DNA from: Candidatus Zixiibacteriota bacterium | GTDB taxonomy: Bacteria > Zixibacteria > MSB-5A5 > UBA10806 > 4484-95 | Direction of reading: 5' to 3' | Length of the DNA stretch: 40,047 nucleotides | Assembly (NCBI GenBank): GCA_021159005.1 | Contig: JAGGSN010000031.1 | Location: 1 to 40,047 of the forward strand | Part shown: piece after piece, positions 10,217-19,240 of the stretch | How the letters are laid out: each line of letters starts with the position of its first letter | How positions within the stretch are numbered: the first letter of the stretch is position 1 | The notes under the pieces: generated by a model | Seen by the model: the letters and a program-made list of their open reading frames with translations, nothing else | Told to the model about the DNA's origin: nothing | Database searches by the model: none | Position numbers and translations under genes: made by a program

Positions 10217-10987
10217 CTAAAATGATGCCGTTAACACAAAGTTGATTCTCTCGCCATCAAAACTGGTTTTAACACCAGATATATGGGATGGTAAAGTTCC
10301 CTGGAAAGACATTTTTTTCTCAGGGAAAAAGATAACAGCATCGAGAATGTTGTATACATACAGCCCGGCTGTAAGCGCCAAATAAAGATTTCTGGTCGAT
10401 TCAGCATCATAAGCCTGGCGGTTTTTATCAAGCGCTACGCTTTGCAAACGGGATAATTCATCGAGTGAAGCGGCATTTTCCAACTCATTAAGAGCCAGCT
10501 GATAGTCATCTCTTTTTGTGCGGAAATTTCTATCGGCTAACAGCACGGCAACTCCCAGACCGATTGCGGCCGCATTGTAAATATAAGCCCGCGACTTTCG
10601 TTCGGAATAATATTGTCCCCAACCGGGTAAAAACAGAGACCGTAAAGCCGCCTTATATCTTGTTTTTGAAGATAATGAGATATCAAAACGGTTATTTTGT
10701 CCCGGCATAATTACAATTTCTCCACTCCATGATTCATAGCCGGGTTGGGAAATCATTAACTGATAAAAGCCATTGATATTTTCAGGAAGCCGGCAGGGTG
10801 AGGTTGCATTTATTACATACTCGCCATTAAGAGTAATAGCGGCTCCCGGCGGATTGGTATTGATAATAGTGTTTATATCATCTTTATCCCCTTCATCCTG
10901 AGCATACGCAAAGGATGAAAATATTATAATCGACAATATAAGCAAATAATACCGCCATACAGCTCCGGGCAGTTTGTTTGTAATCAT
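10217..10987 (-). CDS. PEGA-domain / DUF5683-type envelope protein
   Basis: A 256-residue protein with a signal peptide ending near ASFAYAQ-like sequence (IIIFSSFAYAQ). A PEGA beta-domain (INTNPPGAAITLNGEYV to GYESWSGEIVI) follows, then a segment resembling DUF5683 (AALRSLFLPGWGQYYSERK) with two short hydrophobic helices. Such proteins are thought to be envelope-associated; the biochemical role is unknown. It is the first gene of the tight run leading to prsKR. The strong GAGGAGG lies 18 bases before the ATG but only 6 before an in-frame CTG and 3 before an in-frame ATT, so the true start may be non-AUG and six or seven residues earlier. Confidence 0.8.
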   Translation of the reverse strand: MITNKLPGAVWRYYLLILSIIIFSSFAYAQDEGDKDDINTIINTNPPGAAITLNGEYVINATSPCRLPENINGFYQLMISQPGYESWSGEIVIMPGQNNRFDISLSSKTRYKAALRSLFLPGWGQYYSERKSRAYIYNAAAIGLGVAVLLADRNFRTKRDDYQLALNELENAASLDELSRLQSVALDKNRQAYDAESTRNLYLALTAGLYVYNILDAVIFFPEKKMSFQGTLPSHISGVKTSFDGERINFVLTASF

Positions 10988-11036
10988 ACGTTTTATCAGA
11001 ATAAACCTCCTCTACAACACCTAACAGGCGTAATTA

Positions 11037-11360
11037 TTATCCTTCCTTAATAATACGATATAAATACCAGGTTGGTTTGTCAACTGTTTGTCTGTCGAGA
11101 TAAATTTCGTATATCTTGTTATCATCGCATTCAACCCGGTAATAATTCCGATGGCGGCGTGCTCGCCAGTTGCGTTTGACAGCTCCGGCGGGATAGTTCC
11201 AATCCTGCCAGGCTGACACGATAGTTGTAATTTTTTTTCGATTCCCTTTCCAATAAAATGCTTCCGGCAAATTATTATCCGGATTTTTTTCAACTTCTAT
11301 TGGCTTCGAAATAAACACAACTTCAGCCGCAAGTATATTATATATCGTCATAAAAGACAA
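11037..11360 (-). CDS. DUF6504-like small protein
   Basis: A small protein of up to 107 residues with the pattern FISKPIEVE, then FYWKGNRKKI, WQDWNYP, RARRHRNYYRVE and EIYLDRQ...WYLYRI. That order of conserved Trp, Arg-His-Arg and Tyr residues resembles DUF6504, a small family often found near DNA polymerase or repair genes. No such neighbour is present here. The start is uncertain: a TTG opens the frame, an ATG lies three codons later (11351), and no ribosome-binding site favours either. It lies 49 bases upstream of the PEGA gene. Confidence 0.7.
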   Translation of the reverse strand: MSFMTIYNILAAEVVFISKPIEVEKNPDNNLPEAFYWKGNRKKITTIVSAWQDWNYPAGAVKRNWRARRHRNYYRVECDDNKIYEIYLDRQTVDKPTWYLYRIIKEG

Positions 11361-11721
11361 GTTGTTTATATTTTGAGTTTCCCTAAAAAGCTAAAAAATA
11401 ATCTCAAATTAACAGCTCTGATTTGAAAAAGCTGCTCCGCAAGACAGTCGGGGCGGGCCATGTCAGCGGTCTGAGTTCGCCTATGGGCATCCGCCGACAA
11501 CAATATATTTTAATTTCCCTAAACCTGAGCTTGCCTTGCCAAGTTATTCCTAATAAACAGAATATTAAAACCGGAGGATTGTATTAAAACAATACTTGAC
11601 TTAATCGCTTAATTTATTAATTATACTAAAAATAAGTATAGGGAATAAATCTGTGGTCTTCAACGATTTGAAAGCATAAAGAAAGATAAAATTCACTTTA
11701 AAATCTTAAGAGAGGATGCCT
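11361..11721. other. Intergenic region upstream of the subtilisin gene
   Basis: About 360 bases without a gene. A degenerate repeat block lies near 11445-11500, with CAGTCGGGGCGG and GGGCATCCGCCGACA pieces. AT-rich DNA follows, with TTGACT at 11596-11601, but no -10 box at normal spacing. The promoter of the subtilisin gene is probably in this AT-rich part. Confidence 0.5.
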
Positions 11722-14700
11722 ATGTATCGACGCAGTAATTCAACAGGGGCTGTCGTTTTGTCGTTAATGCTTTGCGCAGCCGGTTTGTTAGTTGCTTTTA
11801 CTTCCGCAAATGCCGGAACTATCGAACCGCCTTTGAATGAATTAATCGCCGAAAACGATTCTGGCGAAAAAATCGGGGCTATAATTATCATGTCAGACAG
11901 GATTGATAACGAGAAACTAAACAACAGCCTGATTGACAGAAAAGCTGATAACGCCCAGCGTCATTATGAGGTCATTACCACTCTCAAACGCAAGGCGACG
12001 CTTACCCAGGGACCGGTTCTGCGAATGCTTGATGCTCTTGAAGCTGAAGGGAAGGCATCTAATATTAAGAACTACTGGATTGCCAACATGATAAGCTTTG
12101 AGGGGAACGCCGAGGCAATAAAAAAGATAGCATCAATGCCGGAAATTGAAAAAGTTATTTTTGATATGCCGGTGGAGATGATGAAGCCTATTATCGGCGA
12201 CAGCGCTCCGCCTATGACAACCTACCGTTCGCCTATGCTTGATGTTATCAATGCGCCGGCGGTTTGGGCTATGGGTTATACCGGCGCCGGCAGATTGGTC
12301 TCGAATATCGATACCGGCGTGGATGGCACACATCCGGCTTTGTCATCCCGTTGGCGGGGCAACAACGGCCATCCGACTTCGGAGTGCTGGTTCGACCCGG
12401 TCGAGAATACCACCTATCCAACCGACCACGGCGAGGGTGATGTGCCGCATGGTACTCATACTATGGGAACTATCTGCGGCAGAAGCGCCACAACCTACGA
12501 CACAGTCGGCGTAGCTATGGATGCTCAATGGATTGCCGCCGCCACTGTTGATTATGGCGGCACTACCTCAGATTTAATCCAATCGTTCGAGTGGATAGCC
12601 GACCCGGATGGCAATCCCATAACAGTCGATGATGTTCCCGATGTGGTAGGCAACTCGTGGGGCTGGTCGCCATTTTGGGCAGGCTATGAGCATTGCGATG
12701 ATACTTTCTGGGATGTTATGGATGGTTGTGAAAATGCCGGCGTGGCTGTTATCTTCTCAGCCGGCAATGAGGGCGATTACGGCGGTTCGAATGTTCCCAA
12801 CAGTCTGCGTACTCCGGCTGATAGAGCAACCACTTACTACAACGCTTTTGCTGTCGGTTCGGTTAATGGCCATAATGCCAGCTATCCGATTTCCGGTTTT
12901 TCATCGCGCGGTCCTTGCCAATGCGGCACCGGCGACTTGAATATCAAACCCGAATGTGTTGCTCCCGGCGAAAATATTTACAGCTCTGTTCCCGGCGGAT
13001 ATGAAAGTAATTGGAGCGGCACCTCGATGGCATCGCCGCATATCTCGGGCTCAGTGGCAATATTGCGTCAGATTAACCCCGGACTGCGTGTTGATGAAAT
13101 CAAGCAGATATTAATACAAAGCTGTATCGACCTCGGAACGACTGGCGAAGACAACTGGTACGGCCATGGCATCTTAGACCTTGAAGCGGCGGCGCAACTG
13201 GCTATGACCGGTATCGGTTTTATCGATGGTTATGTTCGCGATGCTACATATAACAGCCCTCTGCCGGCAGTCGTCCAGATTGCAGGCACATCGATTGTAA
13301 CAACAGCTAATGGCTCCGGCTATTACCTTCTGGCCGCCTCGCCCGATACTACTTATACGATCAGAGCATCCTACTCGGGTTATGAATCGGTTGATAATAT
13401 GGTTTATGTTGTTGAAAACGATACAGCCGCCAGTAATTTTTATCTTCCCGCTCCGTTAGTGGATTATTACCCTGTTTCATATAATGTATCAGTATCACCC
13501 GGTAATTCCACTCAAAGGGATTTGGTGATAAAGAATATTGGCGCCGGCAGTCTTAGTTTCAATCTCTGGACTACAGCAGACAGCCGTTTGCTTTTAGACA
13601 ACGGCTCCGAGATTCCTGTTTCGATTAAGCAATCGCCGCTCGGTTACTATCCGGCAGACCAAACTAAAGCCGACTCGAAACCGGAACCTTATTTCCCGCC
13701 GATGATATTATCGCAAGGCGGGCCGGATGCATTTGGTCATATGTGGATAGATTCCGATGAACCCGGCGGGCCGTCTGTCAATTGGGTTGATATCTCCGGA
13801 CCGGGCACCTCGGTTGCTCTTGATGATGACGACTATACCAGTTCGCTATCAATCGGTTTTAATTTCCCGTTTTATGACAACACCTACTCATCGCTTGCTA
13901 TCTGTTCAAACGGGATGCTTTCATTCAGCGGCGGCTCGAGCAATACGAACAATACCAATCTGCCTGATTCGGACAGTCCGAATAACCAAATTGCCATGTG
14001 GTGGGACGATCTCGATCCCTCTGACGGCGGCAATATTTATTATTATCGGGATACAGCTAATAATCGTTTTATCGTAAGTTTTGTAAATGTGCCCAACTAC
14101 ATATGGTTTGGCGATGGCGGCTCGCTTAGTTTCCAGGCAATATTATATCCCAGCGGCAAAATCGAGCTAAATTATGCGACAATGAATCCCGGCGATGATA
14201 ATCTTAGTTCGTCAACTATCGGCATCGAAAATTATAACGCTTCAGATGGATTGCCAATTGTTTACAATGCCTCTTATATGCACAGCAATTTAAGCATTGC
14301 AATTACTGCGGCTCCCGAATGGCTTACAGCCCTACCCGGCTCGGGATATGTACCAGCGGGTGATTCTGTTATTGCAGCGGTAGCATTTGATGCCGTCGAA
14401 TTAACGGAGGGAATTTACACCGGCAATATTAATCTCGACAGCAACGACCCGAACGACCCTAATATCGATATACCGGTTACTTTGAATGTTACCGAAACGC
14501 CTACTCCTCTTATCGAGCTGAGCGCTTATACGATTTACGATACGGTTTATTCAGGCTACTCTACCGCTTATGATTTAATTATATCAAATACCGGAACAGC
14601 TGATTTGGATTACAATGCGGCAGATAACCGCTCGTGGATGTCGGAATATCCGACAAACGGCAATGTGTCGCCCAGTCAATCGGACACTGTTGAAATTACT

Positions 14701-16845
14701 TTCGATGCCGCATCGCTATCGCCCGGTTCATATTCGGGAACAGTTGCGATTACCTCTAACGACCCGAACAACTCGACAATAAATATACCCTGCTATTTAT
14801 ATGTAAGCCTGCTTATCACTGATGATGTCGGTGTAACTGAGATTATTAACCCGCCCGATTCGATAGCTAACGGCTTGCCGTACGAAATTGAGATTGAGGC
14901 GGCTAATTTCGGTTTGGATGCTCAGACATTCAACGCGGTCATCGAGGTTCGAGTTTTTAACTCATCGACTGTAATTTTTACCGATACGCTTACCGTCTCC
15001 AATTTGCAATCGGGCACAATCGATACCTTTACTTTTGCCGATGCCTTCACTCCATCCGATGACACAATCTACACCTTTGAGGCATATACAACGCTCGTTT
15101 CAGATCAGGTTCCGGGCAATGATATGTTATCGAAGGATTGTCGAAGCGTCAACTTTGTCAGCGTATGGTACGGCAATCTTGACGGCAGTCCGGTGTATGC
15201 TCCTATCGGGTATATTGCTTATGTCGATGTTTACATGATGACACCGTCGGACGTTTACATAGCCGATATGCTTTTATGCCTTGGCACGGATGATCAGTAT
15301 GTCGATAGTCTGCTAAGCCAGGCTGAGGGTGAATTCTATTATCCGCTGACCGAGTGGTCGGTGGCTGAATTCTTAGCTCCTGAAGGTTCGCCGCCGAATC
15401 CAGCCGGCTGGTCGAATCAATCATTTATGGGCTGGGCAAGACTTGGCTCGCAGGATAAAAATCCATGGCTTCATGAAACAACGCCGACTCATGTGATAAC
15501 ATTCGCTATTAAGATCGTTGATGATGACGGGTTAGTCGGCCGGATAGAACCGGCTATAGGTGAAGGCATTAATTATCTTCAGGGCGGCTCGAATGCCGGC
15601 GATACATCCGGAGGAGCCGGTTATCCGCTATCGGAAAACTTCAGCGAATTGCAGTTCTTTGATGTGCTTCTCACCGATGATGTCGGCGCATCAAAAATCT
15701 TTTCGCCGCCGGATTCAATGGTTGTGCTGGCGCCTTATCAGGTGGAGATTGAAATAACTAATTACGGCAGCGACCCTCAGACGTTTGATGCCATCGTTGA
15801 GGTTTTTACGCAGGGGTCATCATCGGCAGTGTTTGCCGACACAATTACAATCACCGGCATGCCGGCATTTAGCGCGGATACAATCACATTCGCTGAAAGC
15901 TTTACTCCTGATGTCGAATCGACTTATACGTTTATTGCCTATACGATTCTGCCATCCGATCAAAGACCATCTAATGATAATGTATCAAAAGATTGCCAGA
16001 GCTTTAACATGGTTAGCGTCTGGTACGGCAATATTGACAGCAGTCCGGTTTATGCCTCCATCGGCAATAGAACTGATGTGGATGTTTATGCTTTGACACC
16101 GCCGGAGGCTTATGTTGCCGACATGCTTCTTTGCCTGGGCACGGATGACCAGTATATCGACAGCCTGCTAAGCCAAGCTGAGGGCGTAGTTTATTACCCG
16201 CTGACACAATGGGCGGCAACCGAGTTTTTAACACCCGACGGCTCGCCGCCGAATCCATCGGGCTGGTCGAATCAATCATTTATGGGCTGGGCAAGGCTTA
16301 GCGCGGAGGATGATAATCCCTGGCTTCATGCTGAAGCCCCGATTAAGATTTTAACCTATGTAGTAAAGATTGTTGATAATGCCGGATTGCTCAATCAGGT
16401 TTTGCCGGCAATCGGCACGGGATTAAACACCTATCAGGGACCATCGAATATGGGTGATACTTTGGGTTATGAGGGGTATCCTGTGATGGAGAGTTTCAGC
16501 GAATTTCATTTTATTGAAAGTTTCGCTTGTGATTATTTGCCCGGTGATATAAACGGGGACAAAGTATTAATGGGCAGTGATGCTACCTATGGCGTAAGAT
16601 ACTTTAAGGGAATGGGCACTCCGCCGCCGGATAGCTGCTACAACACGTCAGCTTCCGAATGGCTGTATGCCGCCGCTGATTGCAATGGCGACTGCTTTTT
16701 TATGGGTTCCGATATTGTTTATATTGTAGCATATTTCAAAGGCGAGAATCAGCCGCCGCAATGGTGTCCGCAGACACCACCGTTAAGCCCGCCGGTGATG
16801 GGCAATGATGGCGGAGTGAGTTTGATGGATATATCAGGCGAGTAG
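11722..16845 (+). CDS. Secreted subtilisin-like (S8) protease with tandem cohesin-like repeats and dockerin-like C-terminus
   Basis: The predicted protein has 1707 residues. The ATG at 11722 is chosen because GAGAGG lies six bases upstream; an ATG two codons earlier has no room for a binding site. Order: signal peptide (to about 32), inhibitor-like propeptide, S8 domain with D197 (IDTGVDGTHP), H243 (PHGTHTMG), oxyanion N349 (SAGNEG) and S435 (GTSMASPH), a carboxypeptidase-regulatory-like domain (about 500-585), a beta-rich domain with WVDISGPG, a BACON/choice-of-anchor-like pair (DSNDPNDPNI and TSNDPNNSTI), then two 283-residue repeats each opening with DDVG and PPDS and containing VSVWYGN. 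The end has two calcium-loop segments (GDINGDKVLMGSDATYG and DCNGDCFFMGSDIVY). All catalytic residues are present. It is probably a cell-surface or exported protease; substrate unknown. Confidence 0.92.
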   Translation: MYRRSNSTGAVVLSLMLCAAGLLVAFTSANAGTIEPPLNELIAENDSGEKIGAIIIMSDRIDNEKLNNSLIDRKADNAQRHYEVITTLKRKATLTQGPVLRMLDALEAEGKASNIKNYWIANMISFEGNAEAIKKIASMPEIEKVIFDMPVEMMKPIIGDSAPPMTTYRSPMLDVINAPAVWAMGYTGAGRLVSNIDTGVDGTHPALSSRWRGNNGHPTSECWFDPVENTTYPTDHGEGDVPHGTHTMGTICGRSATTYDTVGVAMDAQWIAAATVDYGGTTSDLIQSFEWIADPDGNPITVDDVPDVVGNSWGWSPFWAGYEHCDDTFWDVMDGCENAGVAVIFSAGNEGDYGGSNVPNSLRTPADRATTYYNAFAVGSVNGHNASYPISGFSSRGPCQCGTGDLNIKPECVAPGENIYSSVPGGYESNWSGTSMASPHISGSVAILRQINPGLRVDEIKQILIQSCIDLGTTGEDNWYGHGILDLEAAAQLAMTGIGFIDGYVRDATYNSPLPAVVQIAGTSIVTTANGSGYYLLAASPDTTYTIRASYSGYESVDNMVYVVENDTAASNFYLPAPLVDYYPVSYNVSVSPGNSTQRDLVIKNIGAGSLSFNLWTTADSRLLLDNGSEIPVSIKQSPLGYYPADQTKADSKPEPYFPPMILSQGGPDAFGHMWIDSDEPGGPSVNWVDISGPGTSVALDDDDYTSSLSIGFNFPFYDNTYSSLAICSNGMLSFSGGSSNTNNTNLPDSDSPNNQIAMWWDDLDPSDGGNIYYYRDTANNRFIVSFVNVPNYIWFGDGGSLSFQAILYPSGKIELNYATMNPGDDNLSSSTIGIENYNASDGLPIVYNASYMHSNLSIAITAAPEWLTALPGSGYVPAGDSVIAAVAFDAVELTEGIYTGNINLDSNDPNDPNIDIPVTLNVTETPTPLIELSAYTIYDTVYSGYSTAYDLIISNTGTADLDYNAADNRSWMSEYPTNGNVSPSQSDTVEITFDAASLSPGSYSGTVAITSNDPNNSTINIPCYLYVSLLITDDVGVTEIINPPDSIANGLPYEIEIEAANFGLDAQTFNAVIEVRVFNSSTVIFTDTLTVSNLQSGTIDTFTFADAFTPSDDTIYTFEAYTTLVSDQVPGNDMLSKDCRSVNFVSVWYGNLDGSPVYAPIGYIAYVDVYMMTPSDVYIADMLLCLGTDDQYVDSLLSQAEGEFYYPLTEWSVAEFLAPEGSPPNPAGWSNQSFMGWARLGSQDKNPWLHETTPTHVITFAIKIVDDDGLVGRIEPAIGEGINYLQGGSNAGDTSGGAGYPLSENFSELQFFDVLLTDDVGASKIFSPPDSMVVLAPYQVEIEITNYGSDPQTFDAIVEVFTQGSSSAVFADTITITGMPAFSADTITFAESFTPDVESTYTFIAYTILPSDQRPSNDNVSKDCQSFNMVSVWYGNIDSSPVYASIGNRTDVDVYALTPPEAYVADMLLCLGTDDQYIDSLLSQAEGVVYYPLTQWAATEFLTPDGSPPNPSGWSNQSFMGWARLSAEDDNPWLHAEAPIKILTYVVKIVDNAGLLNQVLPAIGTGLNTYQGPSNMGDTLGYEGYPVMESFSEFHFIESFACDYLPGDINGDKVLMGSDATYGVRYFKGMGTPPPDSCYNTSASEWLYAAADCNGDCFFMGSDIVYIVAYFKGENQPPQWCPQTPPLSPPVMGNDGGVSLMDISGE
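14818..16515 (+). repeat. Two in-frame 851-bp tandem repeats in the protease gene
   Basis: The first unit starts near 14818 and the second near 15669. Each encodes about 283 residues with the same order of motifs: DDVG, PPDS, VSVWYGN, MLLCLGTDDQY, SLLSQAEG, GWSNQSFMGWARL. Parts are nearly identical in DNA, for example CTGGTCGAATCAATCATTTA at 15411 and again near 16263, while other parts have diverged clearly. This pattern points to duplication with patchy homogenisation or selection. Confidence 0.85.
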
Positions 16846-16861
16846 AATATTGAAATGATAG

Positions 16862-16965
16862 CTGGTGCACGAGGACGTACATCAGCCGCGAAATATGAGC
16901 GGCATCCGCCTATGACGGATGCCGTTCACGAGTCTTCTTCGCGTAGGGGCGTATTGCATACGCCC
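16862..16965. repeat. Palindromic repeat cluster downstream of the protease gene
   Basis: Three families sit side by side: a TGGTGCACGAGGACGTAC element (16862-16890), a GGCATCCGCC...GGATGCC palindrome (about 16900-16923), and GCGTAGGGGCGTATTGCATA at 16941-16965, whose arms form GGGCGTAT/ATACGCCC. They lie directly after the protease stop. The last element is in the gene's orientation but lacks a following T-tract, so terminator function is doubtful. Confidence 0.7.
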
Positions 16966-17021
16966 AATTAACACAGTTGGAAGGTGGTGTCAGAAGCTAC
17001 TTCTGACACGCGGCGATGATT

Positions 17022-18509
17022 TTAATCCCCGGTAAAGATAATATTGGCAATAAAGCCAAGGCAGATTAAACCGGATACATATATAAGCATAAAGTATGTA
17101 AACAGCCACGGATGTTTCCTTATAGCCCCTTTTCCAAAATTACTGACACTTATTTTCAGGCGGAAAAAGATTATCGCCGTATACATAGCAGCACAAATAA
17201 TATAATAGATGGAACTATTGTATCCTGATAAAATCTGATAATCTGTCCTCTTTAAAAAATCTATAGGATAAATGGATTCATTAAGTTTATTGAAACAAGT
17301 AATATTTAGTAATGTGAATATAAACAGCAATAAAAATGTCCACCAAAACACTTTTTCCTTGTTGTAACCATAGTTCCACCAGTGCACATTCCAATAATGA
17401 CCAATTGGAGTAAAAACATTCCACTGATTTTCTCTGCGTTGGTGCTCATATTTAAACTGGCGGTAATCGATATCGAGAATTTTGTAGCTTTCTTTTAAAC
17501 CGTCATCTTTAATCTTGTTTAATAGCTGCTCATAGATGCTGACTTTGTGGTCATAAGTTAGGCTATCGATAACCCAGATGCCTTTTTTATAAACGGTATC
17601 TATAACAGATTTCGCAGAGTCTATTCCGGTAATATCCAATGTTGAGGAAGTATCAATTTTAGCAATAATAGAATCTATTCCGGTAGAATTTTCATTAAAG
17701 ACTGAATCAGCAGGAAACCATAACTTAAAAAGATCCATTCGAAGTTTAATTTTGCTGATATCGGCATCAGCTAAAGCTATGAGGCATTTATTTGAATATC
17801 TGGGAGGTAAGCAGTATGTGAAATCTATCTCCCTACCAACATTTTTAACAAACCTGAAATCCATTGTGTCGGGTAAAATTGCTTTATAAAAGTTAGCTCC
17901 TTCTCGAAATACAGTATTTTCAAAATTGGCTTTGGAGTGAAAATAAGCAGACATAAAATCAGCTTCAGAATCAAATTTAGCATCTTTAAAATAAGCTAGC
18001 GAATAAAATATGGCATTTGAAAAAGATGCCTTTCAATTATATTCAGCAAATTGAAAATTAGCATCGAAATAAAATTTATCTCTTGCAAATATTGCATTAA
18101 ATCGAAAATGAGTGTTTCTAAAAACAGCGGTAGAATCAAATGTTACATTATAAAAAGATGCTTCTGATTTAAAATTAGATTTATAAAATGTAACTTCATT
18201 GCAAAATATAGCATCCTTAAAAATTACAAATGAATCAAATTTAGCAGACCAAAATTCAGCTTTAGAATTAAATTTTGCTCCTGTGAAACTTACAGGATAA
18301 TGAAAAATTACGGAATGCGAATATTTATTAAAATATAAAATTGAAGAATCAACCTCAACGCCCTCATGTGGGCTTTTTAGCCAGTAATTGTAATCAACTA
18401 ATTCATTAAATTCTTTGCCGGAATAGTCTATAGCAACTTGCGCCATAGCAGAAGCGCACCATAAGAATGTAAGGCTGAATATTACCAGAATTATCGCGAA
18501 TCGTTTCAT
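17022..18509 (-). pseudogene. Pentapeptide-repeat-like membrane protein gene interrupted by one in-frame TGA
   Basis: The first 158 codons encode a signal peptide (FAIILVIFSLTFLWCASAMA) and a repeat with aromatic residues alternately 5 and 6 positions apart (SEASFYNVTFDSTAVF, RFNAIFARDKFYFDANF). A TGA at 18033-18035 ends that frame, but the same frame continues without another stop for 336 codons. The 5/6 register is kept exactly across the TGA (AEYN, stop, KASFSNAIF, then AYFKDAKFDSEADF). The rest has a soluble region (WIDSLTYDH-like, QFKYEHQRRENQW) and three membrane helices near the C-terminus (VFWWTFLLLFIFTLL, YYIICAAMYTAIIFF, FMLIYVSGLICLGFI). Unbroken it would be about 495 residues. A single substitution or sequencing error is the simplest cause. 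Function unknown; no ribosome-binding site is evident at the ATG. Confidence 0.75.
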
Positions 18510-18539
18510 AATTTAATATGAGATTTTGTTAGAAAAAAT

Positions 18540-18578
18540 GTCGGGTTTCTCCTCGCCTTCGGCGAGTCGGAACCCGAC
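18540..18578. repeat. Palindromic element with GTCGGGTT / AACCCGAC arms
   Basis: A nested palindrome: outer arms GTCGGGTT and AACCCGAC, inner CTCGCCTTCGGCGAG. It belongs to the family also seen at 27303-27333. It lies between the broken pentapeptide gene and the end of the capsid island. Confidence 0.65.
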
Positions 18579-18677
18579 CTACATATATTTTAAACTCATC
18601 CTTGGTTTATGTTACTATAAATATGGTGATAATGCAATATGAAATTATTTTTAGTATATGAGAACGGATGGCGCACG

Positions 18678-18709
18678 AAAAGGGCGTATGCAATACGCCC
18701 CTACGCGTA
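18678..18709 (-). terminator. Repeat-derived hairpin terminator candidate at the end of the capsid island
   Basis: On the minus strand this reads GGGGCGTATTGCATACGCCC followed by TTTT, a stable hairpin with a T-tract 35 bases after the holin-like stop codon. It is a copy of the dispersed GCGTAGGGGCGTATT family. Placement and orientation fit termination of the island transcript. Confidence 0.55.
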
Positions 18710-18742
18710 ACGGTATATGAAATAATACTACAAGCATCCCCT

Positions 18743-19126
18743 TCAACTGCGTCCTTCGAGCTTGGCATCATCGGCAGGCAGTCTATCCTTTTTGCGTTTG
18801 ATTGCCGCCCGAACGGCGCGCTCTGCCGGACCTTTACCCACTCCGGCAACATCGATTATTTTGTCAATGGCGCGGTCGAGCCAGTTCGACCAGTAAGCAT
18901 TCGGGAAACGCTCGGCAAAATAGTCGGTAACATCATCGGCGATTGTGAAAACATGCAAAGCAATCTGTCGAGCGCGGATGGTTTGCAGCAGCGGTATGAT
19001 ATATCTTTTCGTCAGCATGCCCACCGCGATTATCAATATCGCTCCCATCGCCTCGAAAGCGCGTTCGCTTAGAAAACCGCCGATGCCGCCAAATATACCG
19101 GCTTCGATTAATGTTATTTCATTCAT
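18743..19126 (-). CDS. Phage holin-like small membrane protein
   Basis: A 127-residue protein starting at the ATG preceded by AAAGGAGAAACA; a longer upstream reading lacks a binding site. An N-terminal amphipathic stretch is followed by one hydrophobic helix (MGAILIIAVGMLTKRYIIPL). An Ala-rich charged helix follows, then a C-terminus (DKIIDVAGVGKGPAERAVRA) ending in a basic tail. The pattern of one helix, a coiled segment and a short repeat near the C-terminus resembles LLH-type phage holins. A holin would permeabilise the inner membrane to release a lysin, but no lysin gene is visible nearby. It could equally be a structural membrane protein. It is the last gene of the island. Confidence 0.55.
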   Translation of the reverse strand: MNEITLIEAGIFGGIGGFLSERAFEAMGAILIIAVGMLTKRYIIPLLQTIRARQIALHVFTIADDVTDYFAERFPNAYWSNWLDRAIDKIIDVAGVGKGPAERAVRAAIKRKKDRLPADDAKLEGRS

Positions 19127-19171
19127 TGTTTCTCCTTTATGATATATTTTATGTCTCATTATGGAATAAAA

Positions 19172-19235
19172 AAGAGGGCGCATGCAATACGTCCCTACGT
19201 GAAGAAGGCGTATCCGCCATTGGCGGATTGCCCTG
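19172..19235 (-). terminator. Repeat-derived hairpin with T-tract between fibre-like and holin-like genes
   Basis: On the minus strand a GGGACGTATTGCATGCGCCC hairpin is followed by CTCTTTTTT. A second palindrome with CCGCCATTGGCGG lies just before it. It directly follows the stop of the 478-residue gene, so it may separate the holin-like gene from the upstream transcript or lower its expression. Confidence 0.55.
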
Positions 19236-19240
19236 CTAAT

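Noticed and set aside
11021-11293. Alternative minus-strand ORF overlapping the DUF6504-like gene
   Set aside because: It lies in another frame of a region whose main frame has the conserved family pattern.
11596-11628. TTGACT plus TATACT as promoter of the subtilisin gene
   Set aside because: The spacing is 21 bases, too long for a standard sigma-70 promoter.
12133-16279. Several ORFs overlapping the subtilisin gene in other frames
   Set aside because: They are shadows of a well-supported gene, rich in Arg/His/Pro from reading other frames, and lack start signals.
18033-18035. Genome-wide recoding of TGA
   Set aside because: TGA serves as a true stop in several ATGA coupled overlaps in this window (prsK/prsR, propeller/128-residue, 1194/478-residue genes).
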